Shown: positions 44,398 through 53,708, counted from the first letter of the stretch. The stretch is DNA of 64,000 bases from Myxococcales bacterium (GCA_004193285.1 SECP01000003.1:62001-126000); one strand, 5' to 3'. A program made the numbers and translations. Notes: generated from the letters alone by a model not told the origin.

Positions 44398-46257
44398 ATG
44401 CAGCGGACAGTTTTTGGTTTGGCGGGCACGTTGGCTCTGGCGACCCTGGCACTCGCCGCTGGCTGCAGCAGCGACTCTGGCCCGAACCCGGGAACCGGAG
44501 GCAGCGCCTCCACCGGGGGGACTGGCCAGGCTGGTACAGGCACCGGTCAGAGCGGCTCGGGAGCGATTCCGGTGCCGAGCTGTGAGGGCGCGACCGCTTG
44601 TGGCGGCAGCGTCGTTGGCACCTGGCAGGTCGCTTCCTCGTGCCTGAAGCTCTCCGGGGATCTGGACACCACGCTGCTCAGCCTCGGGTGCCATACGGTC
44701 CCGGTCACGGGCACCGTGCAGGTGACAGGCACCCTCATCGCCAACGCGGACGGCACCTACACCGACAACACGACGACCACGTCCAACGCGAAGATCAACC
44801 TCTCCGCCGAGTGCCTGACGATCTCATCGGTGGCGGTTAGCTGCGACAGGCTCGACTCCGTGCTCTCGGCGGCGGGGTGGGACACGATTGCTTGCACTCC
44901 GAACGCGCAGGCCGGTTGCGACTGCGAGCTCACGGCAGAGCAAAAAGCGGGGCTTGGCATCATCCTCCCCTTCGCTGACGAGACCGGCCGGTACACCACC
45001 GCCGACACCACGCTCAAGCTCTCGAGCAGCGAGTACGCTTACTGTGGAACCAGCAGCGCGCTCACCCTGACCCCCAAGGCATCGGCGCTCTCCGGCTCCA
45101 TCGTCCTCACCCACGATGGTGGAGGCGGCGGTCAAGGCACCGGTGGTAGCGGCGCGGGCGGGCAGGGCGGCAGCTCGGGCGGAGTCACAGGGGGCGCGGG
45201 CGGCCAGGGCGGCGCCGCGGGCGGCCAGGGCGGCAGCCCCGGAGGCCAAGGTGGAACGGGCGGCAGCGGCGGTTCCGGCGGGAGTCCCCCCGTCGGCAAT
45301 CTGCCGTGCGACATTTACGGCGCGGCCAACAACACGTGCGTCGCCGCCCACAGCACCACGCGCGCCCTCTTGTCGGCGTACAGCGGCGCGCTCTACCAGG
45401 TGAAGCGGGCGGATGGCATGACCAAAGACATCCCCGTGAAGAGCCCGGGAGGCTACGCGGACTCGGCCCAGCAGGACACGTTCTGCGCCGGGACCACCTG
45501 CACCATCTGGCGCATCTACGACCAATCCGGGCACGGTAACTTCCTCGAGGCGGAGACGCCGGAGAGCACCGTGAAGGGCGCCCAGGGCATGAAGGCTGCC
45601 AGCGCCACCGCTGAGTCGCTCACGATCTCGGGCAACAAGGTGTACTCGGTCGTCATGCGCTCGAGCATGGCCTACTGGCGTGACGGCTCGAAGACGGGCA
45701 TCCCGCTCGGCACCGACCCCGAGGGCATGTACATGGTGTCGGACGGCACGACCACCAATGGTGGTTGCTGCTTCGACTACGGCAACGCTCAGCTCAGCCG
45801 CAAGTACGAAGGCGGTCCGACCATGGACGCGATCTACTTCGGCAAGAGCACGCAATGGGGCAGCGGCAAGGCGCCGGGCCCCTGGGTCATGGCCGACATG
45901 GAAGACGGCATGCTCTCCGGCAAGGACTCTGGGCACAACGAAAACCTGCCCAGCATGCCCTACAAGTTCGTGACCGCGATCCTCAAGAATGACGGGATGG
46001 ACTTCGCGCTCCGAGGTGCGGACGCGACCAAGCCGACGCTGCAGACCTTCTACGAAGGCCCGCTCCCGGCAGGGAAGCGCGGCAAGATGAAGAAGCAGGG
46101 AGCCATCGTGCTCGGGAGCGGCGGAGACTGCTGCCTCACGAACAACAACCTGAGCGCGGGCACCTTCTACGAGGGAGCCATGGTCACCGGTTACCCCTCC
46201 GCCGCCACCGAAGACGCGGTTCAGAAGAACATCGCGGACGCGGGCTACGGCAAGTAG
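44398..46257 (+). CDS. GH54 alpha-L-arabinofuranosidase lipoprotein
   Basis: 619 residues; lipobox LALAAGC (lipid Cys 23). An N-terminal Gly/Ser spacer, a beta domain of about 190 residues and a second Gly-rich spacer (about 240-300) lead to a GH54 catalytic domain starting LPCDIYGAANNTCVAAHSTT. It shows the hallmark vicinal cysteines in CCFDYGN (457-458), the nucleophile Glu in MADMEDG (E502) and the acid/base Asp in GSGGDCC (D577). GH54 enzymes release arabinose from arabinan and arabinoxylan. The C-terminal CBM42 arabinose-binding domain of fungal enzymes is absent; the cell-surface anchor and N-terminal domain may take its place. Confidence 0.92.
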   Translation: MQRTVFGLAGTLALATLALAAGCSSDSGPNPGTGGSASTGGTGQAGTGTGQSGSGAIPVPSCEGATACGGSVVGTWQVASSCLKLSGDLDTTLLSLGCHTVPVTGTVQVTGTLIANADGTYTDNTTTTSNAKINLSAECLTISSVAVSCDRLDSVLSAAGWDTIACTPNAQAGCDCELTAEQKAGLGIILPFADETGRYTTADTTLKLSSSEYAYCGTSSALTLTPKASALSGSIVLTHDGGGGGQGTGGSGAGGQGGSSGGVTGGAGGQGGAAGGQGGSPGGQGGTGGSGGSGGSPPVGNLPCDIYGAANNTCVAAHSTTRALLSAYSGALYQVKRADGMTKDIPVKSPGGYADSAQQDTFCAGTTCTIWRIYDQSGHGNFLEAETPESTVKGAQGMKAASATAESLTISGNKVYSVVMRSSMAYWRDGSKTGIPLGTDPEGMYMVSDGTTTNGGCCFDYGNAQLSRKYEGGPTMDAIYFGKSTQWGSGKAPGPWVMADMEDGMLSGKDSGHNENLPSMPYKFVTAILKNDGMDFALRGADATKPTLQTFYEGPLPAGKRGKMKKQGAIVLGSGGDCCLTNNNLSAGTFYEGAMVTGYPSAATEDAVQKNIADAGYGK

Positions 46258-46628
46258 CCAGTTTCCCGCGCGGATGATCCAGGGCACCTCGGCGAGCGCC
46301 TTGCAGCCGCCGCTGAGGTGTCCTATCCCCAGTGGGTCAACCGCGGAGCACCCCCTTGGTTGGCCCCGATGCGGGCCGGCGCGGCGCTGCCGGCAAGGCT
46401 TCCAGGGGGCGTGTCGAGTCGAGTGGGCCTGGCCGAAAGACGCCCGCCCGTTGCGCAGCGGCCTCGGCGGCCCCACCTTACTTGGGCGTCATGAGAGCGT
46501 CCTCGGTACCCCCCAAGGTGCGGAAAGCCGCGAATACACGCGCCTTTTGGCAAGGTTCAACCAGTGGTGTTACATTAGCCGACCACTCGACGCCGCCGCA
46601 CTCGGTTCGGCCTCGGGCAGTAAAGCCA
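46258..46628. other. 371-base intergenic region between GH54 and RSH genes
   Basis: Begins with a GC-rich hairpin (46282-46323, arms GGCACCTC and GAGGTGTCC) that may end the GH54 transcript though no T-tract follows. The rest is the leader of the RSH gene; its frame is open back to 46332 but shows no sign of conserved protein sequence. Confidence 0.5.
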
Positions 46629-48797
46629 GTGCTGGCCCTTAGCGAACTAGTCTCCAAAGTCCAAAGCTACCACCCGGCGGCGGACATCGAGCTTATCGAG
46701 CAAGCCTACAAGTTTGCTGAATGGTCGCACCGCGAGCAAATGCGGAAGAGCGGCGACCCGTACTTCATCCACCCGGCGAGCGTCGCCGGCATCATCGCGG
46801 ACTTGCGGCTGGATACGGCGAGCGTCTGCGCCGGGCTCCTTCACGACGTGGTGGAGGACACGCCCGCGAGCCTCGAGGAGATCAAGGGCAAGTTCGGCGC
46901 CGAGGTGGCGACCATCGTCGATGGCGTGACCAAGCTCGGCAAGATCAACTTCATCTCGCGCGAGGACCGCCAGGCGGAGAGCTTCCGCAAGATGGTCGTG
47001 GCGATGGCGCAAGACCTGCGAGTCTTGCTGATCAAGCTGTGCGACCGCTTGGACAACATGCGGACGCTCGACCACATGAAGGCCGAGTCCATCGAGCGCA
47101 TCGCGCGGGAGACGCGGGAGATCTACGCGCCGCTCGCAGGGCGGCTCGGCATGCAGAACATCAAGAGCGAGCTGGAGGACTTGACCTTCCGCCACCTCGA
47201 GCCGGACGCGTTCAAGGAGCTTTCCCACAAGCTCTCCAAGACGAACAAGGAACGCGACAACTACATGGAGAGCGTGTGCCGCACCATCACCTCGCGGCTG
47301 GCGGAGCAAGGCTTCGCGGCGGCGGTGAAGGGGCGCGCCAAGCACCTGTACTCCGTTTATCGAAAGATGAAGGAGCAGCAGTGCGAGTTCGAGCAGGTGT
47401 TCGACATCATGGCTTTCCGCATCAACGTGGAGAGCGTCGCTGATTGCTATGCCGCGCTCGGCGCCATGCACTCGCGCTGGACGCCGATCCCGGGGCGCTT
47501 CAAAGACTACATCGCGCTGCCCAAGCCGAACATGTACCAGTCGCTGCACACCACGGTGATTGGCCCGGGGCGGCAGCGCATCGAGATTCAAATCCGCACC
47601 CACGAGATGAACCGGGTTGCGGAGCACGGCGTGGCCGCGCACTGGAAGTACAAGGAGCGCGTCTCCGGCGGCGTGGATCCGAAGGACGCGGAGAAGTTCA
47701 GCTGGCTGCGCGAGCTGGCGGACTTCCAGCGCAACATGAAGGATCCGGCGGAGTTCCTGGAGAGCGTCAAAATCGACCTCTTCCCGGACGAGGTGTACGT
47801 CTTCACCCCGAAGGGTGACTTGCGGGTCCTGCCGCGCGGGTCCACGCCGATCGATTTCGCGTTCGCGATTCACTCGAAGGTGGGTGCGCACTGCTCGGGC
47901 GCGCGCGCCAATGGGCAGATCGTGCCGCTGCGCTACAAGCTGAAGAGCGGGGACGTCATGGAGATCATGACCTCGCAGAATCAGCAGCCGACGAAAGACT
48001 GGCTGGATTTCGCGGTGACGACGCGCGCGCGGGCGCGCATCCGCGGCCACTTGCGCACGGAGCAGCGGCAAAAGAGCATCAATCTCGGCCGCGAGCTGCT
48101 CGAGAACGAAATGCGCGCGGCGGGCATCAGCTTCCCCAAGTTCTCGCGGAACGACGTCGAGGTGAAGCGCGTCTCGGAGGCGCTGGACGTCCACAACTTG
48201 GAAGATCTGCTGCTCCAAGTCGGCTACGGCAAGGTGGACACGGATCAGGTCATCGGGCTGCTCAAGGAGCATCACCCAGACGCCGGCGAGAATGGCGAAG
48301 CCCCGCCCTCGATGCGCCAGGGAAAGCTGGAGCAGCTGGTTCGCAAGGTCACCGGGCGGGACCAGGGCGGCATCAAGGTCAGCGGTATCGACGACGTGCT
48401 GGTGCGCTACGCCAAGTGCTGTAACCCGCTGCCCGGCGACGCCATCATCGGCTTCATCACGCGCGGCCGCGGCGCCACCATCCACCGCCGCGAATGCATG
48501 AAAGCGTTCGACACCGATCCGGAGCGCCGTATCGAGGTGAGCTGGGATTCCAAGGCCAAGATCAACCGGCCGGTGCAGCTCAGCGTCACCACCACGAACA
48601 AGCCGGGCATCCTGGCGGTGGTGAGCCAAACCTTCAGCGCGCAGAGCATCAACATCAGCGAGGCGAACTGCCGCGCCGGGGACGACGGCAAGGCGCGCAA
48701 CGTGTTCACCTTCAACTGTACGGACCTTTCGCAGCTGAAGAACGTGATGAGAGCGCTCAGTAAGGTGAGCGGCGTGGTCGAAGTCGCTCGTATCTGA
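46629..48797 (+). CDS. RelA/SpoT homologue, bifunctional (p)ppGpp synthetase/hydrolase
   Basis: 722 residues if the GTG at 46629 is used; an in-frame ATG at 46491 is an alternative. Hydrolase HD domain: DPYFIHPASVAGIIADL and LLHDVVEDT. Synthetase domain: YRKMKEQQCEFEQVFDIMAFRI, MYQSLHTTVIGP. TGS domain: DEVYVFTPKGDLRVLPRGSTPIDFAFAIH. Zinc-finger-like CCNPLPGD and a C-terminal ACT domain follow. All key HD residues appear intact, so the protein should both make and degrade the alarmone, as the single RSH of many myxobacteria does. The start lacks a clear ribosome-binding site. Confidence 0.95.
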   Translation: MLALSELVSKVQSYHPAADIELIEQAYKFAEWSHREQMRKSGDPYFIHPASVAGIIADLRLDTASVCAGLLHDVVEDTPASLEEIKGKFGAEVATIVDGVTKLGKINFISREDRQAESFRKMVVAMAQDLRVLLIKLCDRLDNMRTLDHMKAESIERIARETREIYAPLAGRLGMQNIKSELEDLTFRHLEPDAFKELSHKLSKTNKERDNYMESVCRTITSRLAEQGFAAAVKGRAKHLYSVYRKMKEQQCEFEQVFDIMAFRINVESVADCYAALGAMHSRWTPIPGRFKDYIALPKPNMYQSLHTTVIGPGRQRIEIQIRTHEMNRVAEHGVAAHWKYKERVSGGVDPKDAEKFSWLRELADFQRNMKDPAEFLESVKIDLFPDEVYVFTPKGDLRVLPRGSTPIDFAFAIHSKVGAHCSGARANGQIVPLRYKLKSGDVMEIMTSQNQQPTKDWLDFAVTTRARARIRGHLRTEQRQKSINLGRELLENEMRAAGISFPKFSRNDVEVKRVSEALDVHNLEDLLLQVGYGKVDTDQVIGLLKEHHPDAGENGEAPPSMRQGKLEQLVRKVTGRDQGGIKVSGIDDVLVRYAKCCNPLPGDAIIGFITRGRGATIHRRECMKAFDTDPERRIEVSWDSKAKINRPVQLSVTTTNKPGILAVVSQTFSAQSINISEANCRAGDDGKARNVFTFNCTDLSQLKNVMRALSKVSGVVEVARI

Positions 48798-48853
48798 GCG
48801 CGGCCTGCGAGGCGAAGGTCCGGGCCCAGTGGTGGGCCGCCGGAGCCTTGCCC

Positions 48854-50077
48854 CTACTTGGCGACGGGCAGCTGCCGCGCGTTGACTCGCCGCTCGAGGA
48901 GCCCGGCTCCGAAGGGGACGAGGCAAGCGACCACGAGCGCGGCGAGCGCGACTTGATCCATGTGGAGGAGCTTACCGTCGGGCGCGGCGACGAGCACCAA
49001 AGAGGCGAGGACGGCGCCGAGCGCGGAGGCGGCGTGCTGAACCGCGGATTGGGCGGACATGAAGCGAGCGCGCTGCTCCGGCCGCGGAACGCGCGAGGCG
49101 AGCGTTTGCATGGGTACCATCCGCACGCTGCCCGACAGCATGAACACGACGAACACCGCGAGCACCGGCAGCCAGGGGATGCGGTACACGAACGCCGTCA
49201 CCAGCGCGACCGCGTGGAGCGCCGTACCGAGCACGACGAGCGGCGTGGCGCCGTAGCGGTCTACCAGCCTCCCGACGATACGCATGACCACGAAGCTTGC
49301 CACGCCCCCAACCAGGTAGAGCAGCCCGATTCGCTCGCGCGGGTAGCCCATGTTGTGCTGCACGAACGCGGAGATGTTCGGCACCACCGCGAACAGGCCG
49401 ATCATGATGAGCGCGGTGTTGACGAGAGAGATGCTCGTCACGGAGTCCAGCAGCTGAACCTTTGGGGCGCCGGCAGCGGGGCGCGCGCGGATGTGCTCGC
49501 GCATGGAAGGCATGAGCCAGATGGCGCCCATGGCGAGTAGCAACCCGAGGCCGGCTACCGCGAAGAAGGGAGCGCGCCAGCCGTACCTGCCGGAGAGCTC
49601 CAGACCTGCGGGAACGCCAAGGACGGACGCAATCGAGAACGCACCCATCACCGCGCCCATGGCCTTGCCGCGCCGCGCGGGCGGTACGGCGTCTGCGATC
49701 ACGGCGAGTGACAGCGAGGTGGCGGGGCCGCCGAACGCGCCCGCTACGATGCGCGCCAGCAGGAGGGAGCCGAGCCCGGTTGCGAAGCCGCCCAGCGCGG
49801 TGCCTACCACCAAGCCGAGCATGGCGACCCCCAGCGCGAGGCGGCGATCGAAGCGGTCCAAAAAGAGCGAGCCAACCACGCCGGCGATCGCCGCCGCGGC
49901 GGTGTAGCTCCCGCCGACCACGCCAATGTGAGACGTGGGGATGCCGAGAGCCACGGCGAAATCCGGCCCGAGCGGCATCACCATCATGAAATCCAGCACG
50001 TTGACGAACTGGATGGCCCCGACGAGGCCGATGACGAGCCGCTCCGAAACGACGGGGGCAGCAGCAGGTGGAGTCAC
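48854..50077 (-). CDS. MFS transporter, DHA-like efflux family
   Basis: 407 residues from a GTG start with 12 predicted membrane helices. The first reads LVIGLVGAIQFVNVLDFMMVMPLGPDFA; the conserved loop 2-3 motif is GSLFLDRFDRRLAL and helix 5 has the GVPAGLEL antiporter-type motif. It resembles drug/proton antiporters; the substrate is unknown. It is convergent with the RSH gene and is followed upstream by an unrelated gene on the same strand. Confidence 0.88.
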   Translation of the reverse strand: MTPPAAAPVVSERLVIGLVGAIQFVNVLDFMMVMPLGPDFAVALGIPTSHIGVVGGSYTAAAAIAGVVGSLFLDRFDRRLALGVAMLGLVVGTALGGFATGLGSLLLARIVAGAFGGPATSLSLAVIADAVPPARRGKAMGAVMGAFSIASVLGVPAGLELSGRYGWRAPFFAVAGLGLLLAMGAIWLMPSMREHIRARPAAGAPKVQLLDSVTSISLVNTALIMIGLFAVVPNISAFVQHNMGYPRERIGLLYLVGGVASFVVMRIVGRLVDRYGATPLVVLGTALHAVALVTAFVYRIPWLPVLAVFVVFMLSGSVRMVPMQTLASRVPRPEQRARFMSAQSAVQHAASALGAVLASLVLVAAPDGKLLHMDQVALAALVVACLVPFGAGLLERRVNARQLPVAK

Positions 50078-50136
50078 GCGGCACTACCTAGGGCGGTGTC
50101 GCGTTTTCGCCCAGTGCGAGGACGGGCAGGCAGGGC

Positions 50137-51171
50137 TCAGCTCGACTGCGCCTTGCGCGGTGGGCCTTTGCGCCCGGCGACCGGCATCGCGCCCTCCGAA
50201 GGCCGCACCTCGTCCTCCGTCTCGATGATCTCGTCCTCACCGACCATGTCGCCCTCTTCGGAGCTACTGGAGGGAGGAGCCGCGTCTTTTTCTTCTGGCT
50301 TGGCGCTGAGATCCGGCGCGGGGCGGAAGCTCCAGCCGCTGCCGCTCTCGCCGCTGAGCGGTGAGCCGGGAGCCGCGCTACCGCCGAGCGGCGAGTTGCC
50401 GGCACCGCCGCCGAGCGGCGAGCCGCTGCCGACGCCGCCCACCTGGGCGCCGCTGCCAGCCTTGGGGGCGTAGTCGTGCTGCTCGGCGATCAGCGGAACC
50501 ACGACCTTCTCCCACAGGTAGTCCAGCGGGACGTGCGCCACGAGGCTGCTCGCGGGAGCGGCGCGGAGCAGGTCCTCTTCCGTGAACTTGTCAGACTTCT
50601 TGAGGGCGGTCTCGATGATCTGCCCGAGCATCTCCGAAGGGAGCCAGCCCGCGAGCTTGACGACGCCGAGCGCGCTCACGATCTCTTCGTGAGAGATGAG
50701 CAGGTTGTCGATCGCGCGATCGATGAGGTACGCGATGAACTTTTCGGCGCGCCCGTGCGCGACGCTGTCACTCGCGGACGCCTTCCACGGCTGACCCTCG
50801 ATGTCGAAGGCCCACAGCTCGTGGCGGTTCAGGTAGCGCTGGCGATCGTCGGCCTGGAAGAGGCGCACGATCTCCTTGGGCGTGGTGACTCCCTCGTCGA
50901 GGGCGATCTGGAGCGTCTCCCCTGCGTTCTCCGGCGAGAGCTTGTTGGCGACGCGCTCGTGCACGCCCGTCAGCTCGCTGATGATGCGCGCGCGTTCCAT
51001 CGGGCGCGAGGCGAGCGAGATCATGATCTTGCTGCACGAGAAGTGCCGCAGGAAATCCTCCGGAGTGCGCTCCCCGATCCTGAGGGAATACTCCGTTACC
51101 TCGGAGTGGAAGGCTTCTCGCCCTTTACCGAGACCCGACACGAACGCATCCGCACCACTCGACTCGACCAT
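50137..51171 (-). CDS. Protein of unknown function with acidic low-complexity tail
   Basis: 344 residues from the ATG at 51171, chosen because AGGAG lies five bases upstream (an in-frame ATG at 51207 has none). The first 215 residues are a helical, charged domain (HFSCSKIMISLASRPMERARIISELTGV, VTTPKEIVRLFQADDRQRYLNRHELWAFDIE, EDLLRAAPASSLVAHVPLDYLWEKV). Then repeated SPLGG motifs, then an acidic Glu/Asp stretch and a basic end (RKGPPRKAQSS). No known domain is recognised and there is no membrane helix. It may be a myxobacteria-specific cytoplasmic protein. Confidence 0.65.
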   Translation of the reverse strand: MVESSGADAFVSGLGKGREAFHSEVTEYSLRIGERTPEDFLRHFSCSKIMISLASRPMERARIISELTGVHERVANKLSPENAGETLQIALDEGVTTPKEIVRLFQADDRQRYLNRHELWAFDIEGQPWKASASDSVAHGRAEKFIAYLIDRAIDNLLISHEEIVSALGVVKLAGWLPSEMLGQIIETALKKSDKFTEEDLLRAAPASSLVAHVPLDYLWEKVVVPLIAEQHDYAPKAGSGAQVGGVGSGSPLGGGAGNSPLGGSAAPGSPLSGESGSGWSFRPAPDLSAKPEEKDAAPPSSSSEEGDMVGEDEIIETEDEVRPSEGAMPVAGRKGPPRKAQSS

Positions 51172-51484
51172 GACGACTCCTGGCTCGCGTATTGGCTTCA
51201 CGGCCACCGCGACCCAAGACTTTACGCTGAGGTGGCCCGAACCGGGGGCCGTTTATAGCCGCCCGCTTCGGATCCGAAGACGCCGCGGGGGGGGCGACGC
51301 GGGCGACGAGCGGGGCGTCAGCGCCAGCGCTCGCGGGTGACGCCGAGCTCTGGCGCGAGCGGACTTGGACGGCGGTGCGAGGGTCACCCACCAGGGTAGG
51401 GTGCGGCCACGGGAGAGCTGCTCGGGGGCAGGAACCCGCCGGCCGGCGCCGCTCGAGCGAGCTCGTGGGTATAGTAGCCGCCCC
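51172..51484. other. 313-base divergent intergenic region
   Basis: GC-rich region between the unknown protein and the SDR gene. It includes runs of G (CGCGGGGGGGGCG near 51290) and must hold two divergent promoters, but no clear -35/-10 pair is visible. Confidence 0.5.
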
Positions 51485-52231
51485 ATGACCCAGCGTGTGC
51501 TCATCGTCGGCGCGACCTCGGCCATCGCTAGCGAGGTCGCGCGTACCTACGCGGAGCGAGGCGCTCGCCTGCACTTGCTCGCCCGCAACCACGACAAGCT
51601 CGCCTCGCTCGTGAGTGAGCTGGAACACAAGACTCGCGTGACGAGCCGAGCGGCGGACTTCGGAGAGCTCGCCGGCATAGATGAGTTGGTCCGCGACGCC
51701 ATTCGGGAGCTCGGCGGCTTGGACGCCGTGCTCATCGCCCATGGCGACCTGGGCGATCAGGTGAAGAGCGAGCGCAGCTTCGACGAAGCCGAGTCGATCT
51801 TCCGCACGAACCTGCTGAGCGTCATCGCATTCTTGGTGCCGCTTTCGAACGAGCTCGAGGCGCAGGGCAGCGGCTGCATCGGCGTGATCACGTCGGTGGC
51901 GGGCGACCGCGGCCGCCCTCGGAATTACACCTACGGCGCGGCCAAAGGGGCCCTCAACGTGTACCTTCAAGGGCTCCGCTCGCGCTTGTTCCGTTCGGGC
52001 GTTCGAGTCGTCACGCTCAAGTTAGGCCCGGTCGATACCCCGATGACCGTGGACCATCAGAAGACCGCGCTGTTCGCGAAGCCCCCGCGCGTCGCGGCGA
52101 GCATCGTCCTTGCCTTGGACGAAGGCGCTGCGGAAGCGTACGTGCCGTCGTTCTGGAGAGCGATCATGCCGGTCGTCAAGAACACGCCAGAACGAGTCTT
52201 CCAGCTGCTTCCATTCTTGTCCGGCCGCTAG
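51485..52231 (+). CDS. DprE2-like short-chain dehydrogenase/reductase
   Basis: 248 residues. The nucleotide motif is GATSAIASEV (residues 9-18) and the catalytic region is ITSVAGDRGRPRNYTYGAAKGAL, with Tyr and Lys of YxxxK. These, and VKNTPERVFQLLPF at the end, resemble decaprenylphosphoryl-2-keto-ribose reductase DprE2 of actinobacteria, which makes the arabinose donor. No DprE1-type FAD oxidase is seen nearby, so the partner may be elsewhere or the substrate may be different. The upstream frame is open but weak; the ATG at 51485 fits the family start. Confidence 0.8.
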   Translation: MTQRVLIVGATSAIASEVARTYAERGARLHLLARNHDKLASLVSELEHKTRVTSRAADFGELAGIDELVRDAIRELGGLDAVLIAHGDLGDQVKSERSFDEAESIFRTNLLSVIAFLVPLSNELEAQGSGCIGVITSVAGDRGRPRNYTYGAAKGALNVYLQGLRSRLFRSGVRVVTLKLGPVDTPMTVDHQKTALFAKPPRVAASIVLALDEGAAEAYVPSFWRAIMPVVKNTPERVFQLLPFLSGR

Positions 52232-52478
52232 ATGTGGAAGCGGTTCCGGTGCGAACGGATCCGACGCACCATACGGGATCGCTCCCATTACGGGTAATTC
52301 GGCTTACTAACGTCAGGGCGACACGAAGACGAGCGCCCGCGAGTGCGAAAGCGGTCGCGACGGTGGTGGTCCTTCGCCGACTTCATGTTAAGGGAGGGGG
52401 CATCTGGGGTGGGCCGCGCCACCGTGCACGGCCCCGGCGGTTCCGTGGATGCATCAACACACTGGGAGATGAGAGCAA

Positions 52479-52895
52479 ATGAACTTGGTAAGGTCCCTGC
52501 TTAGTACGACTGGCATCGCGATGATTGCATTGGTCGTCGCGACCGGCGGTTGTAGTGACGACGACGACGACGGTGGCGGCACCAGCGGCAGCGCCGGTAC
52601 GGCGGGCAGCGGTGGCAAGGGCGGCTCCGGCGGCACGGCGGGCACCGGCGGCAAGGGCGGCTCCGGCGGCACCGCGGGTACCGGTGGCAAGGGCGGCTCC
52701 GGCGGTACGGGCGGCAAGGGCGGCTCGGCCGGCACTGCCGGTGAAGGCGGTTCTCCTGAGGGCGGCGCTGGTGGTGCTGGCGGTGCTGGCGGCGCTGGTG
52801 GTGCTGGCGGCGAAGCTGGCGCGGCCGGCGGCGAGGGCGGCGCTGGTGGTGCCGGCGGCGCTGGTGGCGCTGGCGGTGAAGGCGGCGGCAACTGA
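52479..52895 (+). CDS. Short lipoprotein composed of Gly-rich tandem repeats
   Basis: 138 residues; the ATG has GGGAGATGAGAG upstream. The signal sequence ends LVVATGGC (lipid Cys 25), followed by a run of six Asp/Gly residues (DDDDDGGG) and then only Gly, Ala, Ser, Thr, Lys and Glu: four copies of a GGKGGSGGTAGTG-type unit, then GGAGGAGG repeats to the end. No globular domain is present. Similar Gly spacers link the lipid anchor to real domains in other lipoproteins here, but this one ends after the spacer. It may be a surface polymer anchor, or a remnant of a longer gene. A strong terminator follows. Confidence 0.75.
   Translation: MNLVRSLLSTTGIAMIALVVATGGCSDDDDDGGGTSGSAGTAGSGGKGGSGGTAGTGGKGGSGGTAGTGGKGGSGGTGGKGGSAGTAGEGGSPEGGAGGAGGAGGAGGAGGEAGAAGGEGGAGGAGGAGGAGGEGGGN
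52611..52747. repeat. Tandem 39-bp repeats encoding GGKGGSGGTAGTG
   Basis: Two full 39-base units, one shortened and one degenerate unit within the Gly-rich lipoprotein gene. They match closely at DNA level (GGCAAGGGCGGCTCCGGCGG core), suggesting recent duplication and possible length variation. Confidence 0.75.
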
Positions 52896-52946
52896 TTGAG
52901 CTAGTGCGGCTCTCTCGATAGGGGCTGCACGCTCAGGCCGCGTGGT

Positions 52947-52989
52947 GATGCCGACGGAGTCCAAGGGCTCCGTCGGCATCATGCTTTTT
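52947..52989 (+). terminator. Rho-independent terminator after the Gly-rich lipoprotein
   Basis: Perfect 13-bp stem (GATGCCGACGGAG, 52947-52959; CTCCGTCGGCATC, 52968-52980) with an 8-base loop, followed by TTTTT at 52985-52989. It lies between two convergent lipoprotein genes. Confidence 0.85.
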
Positions 52990-53000
52990 GTAGCGCTAGC

Positions 53001-53708
53001 TCAGGGGTTGGAGACGAAGGTCACCTGGCGGCGCTGGTGCAGCCGGAAATAGCTCTCCGGGTCGAACTTGGAGTCCGCCTGGCCTTCGCGAGTGCGCCGA
53101 GCGTCGACGTCCACGTCGCACGCCTCCGGTTCGTCGTCGTTCGTGGAGTCCAGCGTGCCGGGCGCGACGGTGTACATGCCGGTGTCGGGCACGTCCTTCT
53201 TGAACGGGTAGATGCAGTCGCCGTCCAGCTCCAGGGTCATCTTGTCTCGCGAATCCGGGTCCCAGCTCAGGACGAGCTCTTCTTCCTCGCGCGAGAGCTC
53301 ACTTGCCGGCTCGTCCAGGGTGTACGGGGCAGGCAGCGTGCCGGAGTTGCCGCTGGCGGTCACGTCGTCCGGGCGCTCGAGGGTGACCACGAACTCGGTG
53401 TCTTCTTCGACGCCGCTGAACTTCGCCTCGTAGATACCGGTGTCTCGCGCGGTGAAGGTCTTGGTGACGCCGCCGACGGTGGCGCGGAGCTCGTCGTCAC
53501 CTTCTAAATCGACGTAGGTATTGCTGCTCGAGCCACCGACCTTGAGCTCCACATGCACGGTGGCGTTCGTTTCGTCGTCCGCGTACACGTCGATGAGAGC
53601 GGCGATGCCGCCCGTCTTGACGTTGACGGAGGACGTTGTCTCCTTGCTACAGGCGACGGAAGCAAGGCTTGCCAAACACAGCGAAGCGAGAGCGATACGA
53701 TTGAACAT
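53001..53708 (-). CDS. Lipoprotein of unknown function
   Basis: 235 residues from the ATG at 53708, which has GAGG upstream. Lipobox LASLASVAC (lipid Cys 20). The mature part is acidic and beta-rich, with strands such as ATVHVELKVGGSSSNTYVDLEGDDELRATVGG (region 50-80) and an EKxFPxD-like GDCIYPFKKDVPDTGMYTVAPGTL near the end with two Cys. Immunoglobulin-like folding is possible; no motif identifies it. It is convergent with the Gly-rich lipoprotein and separated from it by the terminator. Confidence 0.7.
   Translation of the reverse strand: MFNRIALASLCLASLASVACSKETTSSVNVKTGGIAALIDVYADDETNATVHVELKVGGSSSNTYVDLEGDDELRATVGGVTKTFTARDTGIYEAKFSGVEEDTEFVVTLERPDDVTASGNSGTLPAPYTLDEPASELSREEEELVLSWDPDSRDKMTLELDGDCIYPFKKDVPDTGMYTVAPGTLDSTNDDEPEACDVDVDARRTREGQADSKFDPESYFRLHQRRQVTFVSNP

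Noticed and set aside
46647..48926. Long open frame on the minus strand opposite the RSH gene
   Set aside because: It is the antisense of a strongly conserved gene and its translation is His/Arg/Leu-rich without any motif, as expected from the third-position GC bias.
52611..52880. Possible CRISPR or satellite repeat
   Set aside because: The repeats are in frame and encode a Gly-rich lipoprotein.
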